Shown here piece by piece: positions 62,769 to 64,000 of a DNA stretch of 64,000 nucleotides. Source of the DNA: Engraulis encrasicolus (lineage: Eukaryota; Chordata; Actinopteri; Clupeiformes; Engraulidae); the NCBI RefSeq assembly GCF_034702125.1, contig NC_085869.1, forward strand, positions 56,092,841 through 56,156,840, written 5' to 3'. The notes under the pieces were generated by a model, which was not told the DNA's origin, did no database searches, and saw only the letters and a program-made list of their open reading frames with translations. The stretch's first letter is position 1; every line of letters begins with the position of its first letter. Both the position numbers and the translations under genes were made by a program.

Positions 62769-62957
62769 GTTGGTGTCTGAGTGTTGCACCTTGAGTTTAA
62801 ATGGGTGCGTTTTTTAATACACAAGTTGAACTCTCTCTGGTTGCTACATGGATGCAGACATTAAGTTAGTAAGCAAAGACAAATAACAACCCATCCATAG
62901 TGACCTTCTCTTGTGTTGGTGAGCTTCTATTGTCTGTGGAAATTGTTGCATATTCAG

Positions 62958-63840
62958 AAGTGACAAAGCCACCCACACCCTCAAGTTGGTTTCAGAATGT
63001 TTGCATCTTGACTTGTCAAAAGAACATGTCTCCCTCTGTGAACTTGCTACGTTTGTTGTGACGAAATGATGTCTACATAAACTATATTAGTGACCATGAC
63101 AACATGTACATGTCATTATATTGGTTAATAATCGTTGCATTTTCAGAAGAGGTGAAGAAGCCAGCGACACCAGGTTGGTTTTCATAGTATTTGCACCTTG
63201 AGTTGTCTGAAGTACTCGTTGTCCTTTTTCTGTCTGTTTGCTTCTTTGGTTGCGGTAAAGGTGCGGTCTAAATATTTTGTTATCTTATAACCACCAACAC
63301 TCCATAATATTGTGCAAAATCAAATCACCACCTACTCTTAGTCACATTTGTGTGTAATGGCTGCATTTGTAGAAGTTGCAAAGCCACCTGCAACCCCAGA
63401 TCGGTTTGAGAGTTTCTTTTCTTGACGTTGTCTAAAGGACATGTTGCACAGTATATGTAGACGTTTTACTAGGTGTGCTTTCTTCTTCATTTGACTAAAG
63501 TATCCCTTTAGTTCATATTTAATGAATTACAAATCATTACCTACCCTTAGTTAAATTGTGTTGTGTAATGGTTGCATTTCCAGAAGTGGTGAAGCCACCA
63601 GCAACCCCTGGTTGGTGTGAGAGTGTTTGCACTTTGGGTTGTCTTTGTTGTTGAGTTGTGTGAAGGACCTGGTGTCCTCTCTATGTCTGTTTGCTTCTTT
63701 GGTTGCGGTAAACGTACAGTCTACATATTTTAGTTATGATTAGTTATAATGTGCAAAATCAAATTACAACCTAAACTTAGTAACCTTCTTGTGTTTAATG
63801 GCTGCATTTGAAAAAGTTGCAAAGCCACGCGCAACCCCAG
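62958..63840 (+). CDS. PEVK-like micro-exon unit 10 (runs to the window end)
   Basis: Intact: a 62958-62984 (EVTKPPTPS), b 63147-63173 (EEVKKPATP) and d 63584-63610 (EVVKPPATP). Dead: c 63373-63399 (donor AT for GT) and e 63814-63840 (acceptor GAAA). The final bases of the window match the intron that leads to class f, so the array continues beyond 64000. Confidence 0.78.
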
Positions 63841-64000
63841 GTTGGTTTGGGAATGTTTGCACCTTGAAGTGTCTATGATAGGTGTTGTTCTCTGTCTCTC
63901 TCTCTGTTTGCTACTTTAGTTGTGGTAAATATTTGTCTACATATTTTGGTTAGCACATGACAGCCTACGGTACACGTCTTGATAATGTTTGTTCATAGTT

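Noticed and set aside
28163..64000. Regularly spaced 27-bp repeats separated by about 200 bp, superficially CRISPR-like
   Set aside because: The spacers are homologous to each other, the repeats are bounded by AG and GT and keep a reading frame, and the context is a vertebrate gene. This is an exon array.

Overview
The window is a vertebrate nuclear genomic sequence, most likely from a ray-finned fish. It has multi-exon gene structure with GT-AG introns, long (CA)n/(GT)n runs, tRNA-derived SINEs of the kind common in teleosts, many short inverted-repeat DNA transposons, and a Ty3/gypsy retrotransposon of fish type. I cannot name the species.

One large plus-strand gene appears to fill almost the whole window. 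It starts with a short coding exon whose ATG is at 2103 and is still running at 64000. No terminal exon, stop codon or poly(A) site was found. Every coding exon I can support is symmetric phase 1-1, so each exon can be skipped or duplicated without breaking the frame. The order is: start exon; Ig domain 1 (5580-5891); a run of small linker exons (12916-20670); an Ala/Pro-rich exon (24045-24200); Ig domains 2-4 (25009-26838); a linker micro-exon (27003-27029); a first array of 27-nt micro-exons (28163-42324, split by two transposons); three pairs of linker micro-exon plus Ig domain (45391-49697); and a second, longer micro-exon array (53066 to beyond 63840). The micro-exons encode 9-residue modules such as EVVKPPATP, EEVKKPATP, EVAKPCATP, EVTKPPTSP and EVAKPLATK, which are built almost only from P, E, V, K, A and T. 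Together with I-set-type Ig domains this looks like a titin-like elastic muscle protein. The exon design (9-aa exons rather than the roughly 28-aa PEVK exons of titin) and the early start codon argue that it is not titin itself. I could not assign a named orthologue.

The array grew by tandem duplication of a roughly 1.28-kb unit holding six exon classes (called a-f here) about 200 bp apart, followed by duplication of two-unit blocks of roughly 2.56 kb. I count 41 copies with usable splice sites in phase and 18 in which an acceptor or donor has been lost. The losses fall mainly in classes c, e and f.

The introns hold many mobile elements. They include a nearly intact, very young Ty3/gypsy element on the minus strand (32735-41531; the two 666-bp LTRs differ at about two positions) whose pol gene is interrupted by a 712-bp inverted-repeat element; a 2.3-kb CACTG-ended element (30306-32591); an 823-bp hAT-type element with an 8-bp target duplication (59821-60643); a nested stack of TTAA-flanked fold-back elements (9834-12540); several MITEs; and long microsatellites. 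No RNA genes, CRISPR arrays or other host genes were recognised.
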